A stretch of DNA of 64,000 nt from Neospora caninum Liverpool. Its lineage: Eukaryota; Apicomplexa; Conoidasida; Eucoccidiorida; Sarcocystidae. Where the stretch lies: NCBI RefSeq assembly GCF_000208865.1, contig NC_018396.1:1698630-1762629 (forward strand), given 5' to 3'. This document shows positions 61,288 through 64,000 of this stretch, in pieces; position 1 is the stretch's first letter; every line of letters starts with the position of its first letter. The translations under genes and the position numbers were made by a program. The notes beneath the pieces are model-generated. The model was not told the DNA's origin. It saw only the letters and a program-made list of their open reading frames with translations, and searched no databases.

Positions 61288-63125
61288 GAAGGGCCGCAGG
61301 CACGAGGCAGGAGTTTTCCGTGAGGCAACTCTAGAGCGCAAAACGCTGTTTGCAGGAATACCATGCACAAGGCGGGAAGCCGAGAAACTCCCCCCGCTCT
61401 CTCGAGCACGCCGGAGGTCCCAGGCGCCGCCTCGTTTTTGCTCGAGCTCGCGCCCGGCGAGGCGTCTCTGCAAGCCCCGTTTTTCTCTTTCGGCGTGAAG
61501 CCTTCTGGGGAAGCGGGAAGCTGCGTGGACACGATAGGACTGAGAAATGCATGTCGTTTGTTTGTACGGGGACGTGTGGCAGCACGCGGCGCCAGGGAAA
61601 CTGTTGACTGGCTCCGCGTTCTGCGGTGGGAGCGCGCGCGCGCCCCAGAGCTTCTATCTTTTTGCACATGGTCGGTCCCCCACCCGCCTTTTCACCGCTC
61701 GCCAAAAGAAACACGCAACCTTCACGCCTGCGCCGGTCGTGCGAACGGAGTGTGTAGTGCCAGGATCTTGTTTCTCGTGGACGCGTTTGTACGGGTTTCT
61801 GGGTCCTCGGCGAACACAGAACTAGCCTTCCGAATCGAGTTTTTTCGGCCTCTCCGACTGCTTGGATGGGCAACACGCAAACAGCACCGTTGTCACCGCG
61901 GGGCTCTCGTGCAGGTCAACATCCACGCCGCAAGTGTGCATAGACCAGTCAGTTGTTCCTGCGCAGGGCTGTGAATTCGGTTTCTGAGGCCTTCGCGCTC
62001 GCGCGCAGGTAGGCAGCCGCCCCCGTTCGGATATTTGTTCAACACATAGCCGAAGAAAGCGATGCGCTTTGTAGGTCCTTGTTCAAAGGTTGGGAGTGTG
62101 CTGGCGTGGAGAGAGAAAACGGTTCGGGGCAGATTCCAGCGCGCGGATCTACTTGGTGACGCAGCTGTAGTGTATCCCTGCTTCCAGATCAGCAAGAGGA
62201 CCTCACACCTGACAAACGCGATTGAAGTTTGTTCCCCTGCTACCATTCTTGTCTTTTCTCTGGCTGAAAAAGATATTGAGAAGGCACGTAGCATTGCCAC
62301 ACGGTGAACCAACCAGATTTGGTGCCGTTGATGATACCTCTGTGTGCCTGGGATCCTGCAACTAGCACGTAGAGAATACGACTACGTTCTCCTTATATGT
62401 GCGCGTGTTACCGATATAAACTCTCCTTTCTCTGAACCGAGGATGCATCTTCGGTCACCAAATCTTGTCTTTTTGGACTTTCCTCGCGAAAGCCCGCCTC
62501 AGTCGACCTGCAGCTAAAGCTGTTATTAGAAGAGTTCTTCCTTGTCCGGTGAAGCTTCGCTTTTAAAGATACGCCACAACACCTCGGCTCGGAGAGGGGA
62601 GTGTCCGTGGAGGCGTATTTGTACTTTGTCTAAATTTACCACGCTGAAAGAGACGTGCGACTCCGCTCGTAGCGGAAACAGGTGTGATATTCCTACACTG
62701 CACTCGACGGCAGCGGTGGTCCTCTTGCGCTCCGCTCAGGCAGGCCTTTCCCTCCACTACTCCTTTTCGAGATCTTGGGAAGAAAAGAAACTGAAGCGCA
62801 GCAGGCAGCGCGACAGAGATCTTCCCGCCTTGCTCGACCGTTTTGCAAAGGAGCCGCGAACGGGGCTGTCCCCTGTGTCGAGAATCGGTTGCGGAAAACA
62901 TCGTCGTCCAGGCGAACTCCGGAACACCAGCACTAGACGTGACCGTACCCAAGGAGATAAATAACACCGAACGCAGCCACACTTTTGCACTGAGGCCACG
63001 CGTCGCCTTCCAGGCGCGCGAGCCTACAGAGCATAAAGCGAGAAGTCTCTGTCGCGGTCGTCGCCCTCTTGCGTCGGCGTTTGACTCCGTTTAAGCAAGT
63101 ATCGCAGCTGGCTGCTTTCTTGTCA
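61288..63125. other. 1.8 kb gap between convergent genes
   Basis: Lies between the stop of the plus-strand gene and the stop of the minus-strand basic protein. Open frames are short; one at 62563-62982 (minus) begins with GTG. No gene called. Confidence 0.4.
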
Positions 63126-63824
63126 CTACAGCGTGGAACCTTCCAGTTCGTCGAGAAGCTGGTCCTCTGTTTTTCTGGAAAGCGCTAAATTTGCTCGTAT
63201 GCGCGGTCTGTGGGGGTTCGAAGCGCTCGGGGAGTTTCGGTCTAGGGTCTCTCTGATTTGGCGCAACATGCCTGCCTCCCAGCGCGTGCGGAACAGTCTT
63301 GACATCTTCCTCGCTGCCGCGCCCCCACTCTTACACTCACGGCGGAACCTGGCGTCGAACTCGGCGAACGTCGTGAACTTTTGTTGACCTTTCGTGTTTG
63401 CTGCTACGTTGTCGTGTCCTCCGTTCCCCTGCTTTTTTCCTGTGCGGGAGTCTCTCCGCGGTTCCTGATTCCGAGAGGCACGTACCCGCCTCGCGCGGCT
63501 TTTCTTGCTTCCGGTTGTAGGACGAAGATCGCGGCGGTTGCCGGCGAAAGAAATGCCTTTTTTCGTCCTGTTGGGAGGACGCGACGGGTTCCTTTGAGTC
63601 GCCTTGACCGTGGACGACCCTGTTCGCGAGGCTCTCGTCGCCGTGGCGGCCTTCCGGCCTTCCAACAGATGTCCGCCGCGTTTCGGTGTGCCAAAACATC
63701 GCTCGGACTCTGCACGGGGACCAGCACGGAAGGTAACTGGTGTTTGGACTGTGCTCCGAGGCGCCGTCTCTCGCACCGCGCGCGCTCGAGGAACGTTGTG
63801 GCGCGGAATAGTGGAAAGAACCCC
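63126..63824 (-). CDS. C-terminal exon of a basic protein (5' end not resolved)
   Basis: A minus-strand frame of about 230 codons ending at 63126. It is rich in Arg/Lys/Ser/Thr (for example RTKKGISFAGNRRDLRP), with a probable helical C-terminal module: FTTFAEFDARFRRE, MSRLFRTRWEAGMLRQIRETL and a final acidic QLLDELEG. The frame contains no early ATG; it likely starts at the acceptor CTGCGCAG|GGGTTC at 63824 and depends on an upstream exon near or beyond the right edge of the window. Composition suggests a nuclear or nucleolar protein, but no family is recognised. Partial at the 5' side. Confidence 0.5.
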   Translation of the reverse strand, partial: GVLSTIPRHNVPRARAVRETAPRSTVQTPVTFRAGPRAESERCFGTPKRGGHLLEGRKAATATRASRTGSSTVKATQRNPSRPPNRTKKGISFAGNRRDLRPTTGSKKSRARRVRASRNQEPRRDSRTGKKQGNGGHDNVAANTKGQQKFTTFAEFDARFRRECKSGGAAARKMSRLFRTRWEAGMLRQIRETLDRNSPSASNPHRPRIRANLALSRKTEDQLLDELEGSTL

Positions 63825-63909
63825 TGCGCAGGTGAGAAACAGAGACTGGTTTTCGTGTTTTGCAGCCTGTTTAGGCGGTTCGCTCTCCCCGGTAAACGCG
63901 CTTTCCTTC

Positions 63910-63936
63910 CCTCAGCCGTGGTTCACACGGCTGAGG
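63910..63936. repeat. 11-bp perfect inverted repeat, 5-base loop
   Basis: CCTCAGCCGTG at 63910-63920 and its exact reverse complement at 63926-63936, loop GTTCA. It lies just upstream (minus strand) of the basic-protein exon, in a presumed intron or leader. No terminator function is implied in a eukaryote. Confidence 0.85.
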
Positions 63937-64000
63937 ACCTTGACGCTACGCGCGCGTGTCTGAAATCGCGTGGTCGGTCGGTACTCAAAACTGCGAGCGA

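Overview
The window is eukaryotic nuclear DNA from an apicomplexan, most likely a cyst-forming coccidian (Toxoplasma gondii or a close relative such as Hammondia or Neospora). The reasons are: GC-rich genes with few GT-AG introns; very long proteins padded with Ser/Ala/Pro/Gly-rich disorder; start codons in a CAAAATG-type context; long untranslated gaps; no operons or bacterial ribosome binding sites; and a five-exon cytosolic triosephosphate isomerase. The species call is inference; no database was searched. Many long open frames in the GC-rich parts are antisense shadows or begin at GTG/TTG, so I built models from ATG starts, splice sites and reading-phase agreement across introns.

Left part (1-22.9 kb, GC-rich), all on the minus strand: a two-exon helical-repeat protein resembling apicomplexan mitochondrial RNA-binding proteins (971-5255); Mediator subunit MED31 (5562-6059); a 4.6 kb gap; and a three-exon gene of about 3,889 codons for an STE-type protein kinase whose catalytic domain sits inside two huge disordered arms (10697-22827).

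Middle part (22.9-47 kb, visibly less GC-rich, smaller exons, larger gaps): an eight-exon leucine-rich-repeat protein of the AMN1/F-box-LRR type (+, 26461-28881); a small secreted protein (-, 29288-29815); a tentative small two-exon gene (-, 31428-31949) divergent from a CCCH zinc-finger protein (+, 32330-34625); a cysteine-cluster protein with probable lipid anchoring and partly unresolved splicing (-, 36686 to about 38.4-38.6 kb); and triosephosphate isomerase (+, 41478-43883).

Right part (47-64 kb, GC-rich again): a three-exon SETD9-like SET-domain protein with a large charged insertion and a degenerate active-site region (-, 47215-51319); a small hypothetical protein (+, 53627-54343); an orphan coding exon (-, about 55127-55730); a two-exon 1,249-residue protein with a disordered first half and an unrecognised folded second half (+, 57267-61287); and the C-terminal exon of a basic protein whose 5' end lies toward or past the right edge (-, 63126-~63824).

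The genes do not form one pathway: they cover transcription (MED31), chromatin (SETD9-like), signalling (kinase), RNA regulation (CCCH, helical-repeat protein), glycolysis (TPI) and several lineage-specific proteins. The best leads are the degenerate SETD9-like protein, the cysteine-cluster protein, the kinase with a tandem repeat placed directly before its catalytic HRD motif, and the coccidian MED31.
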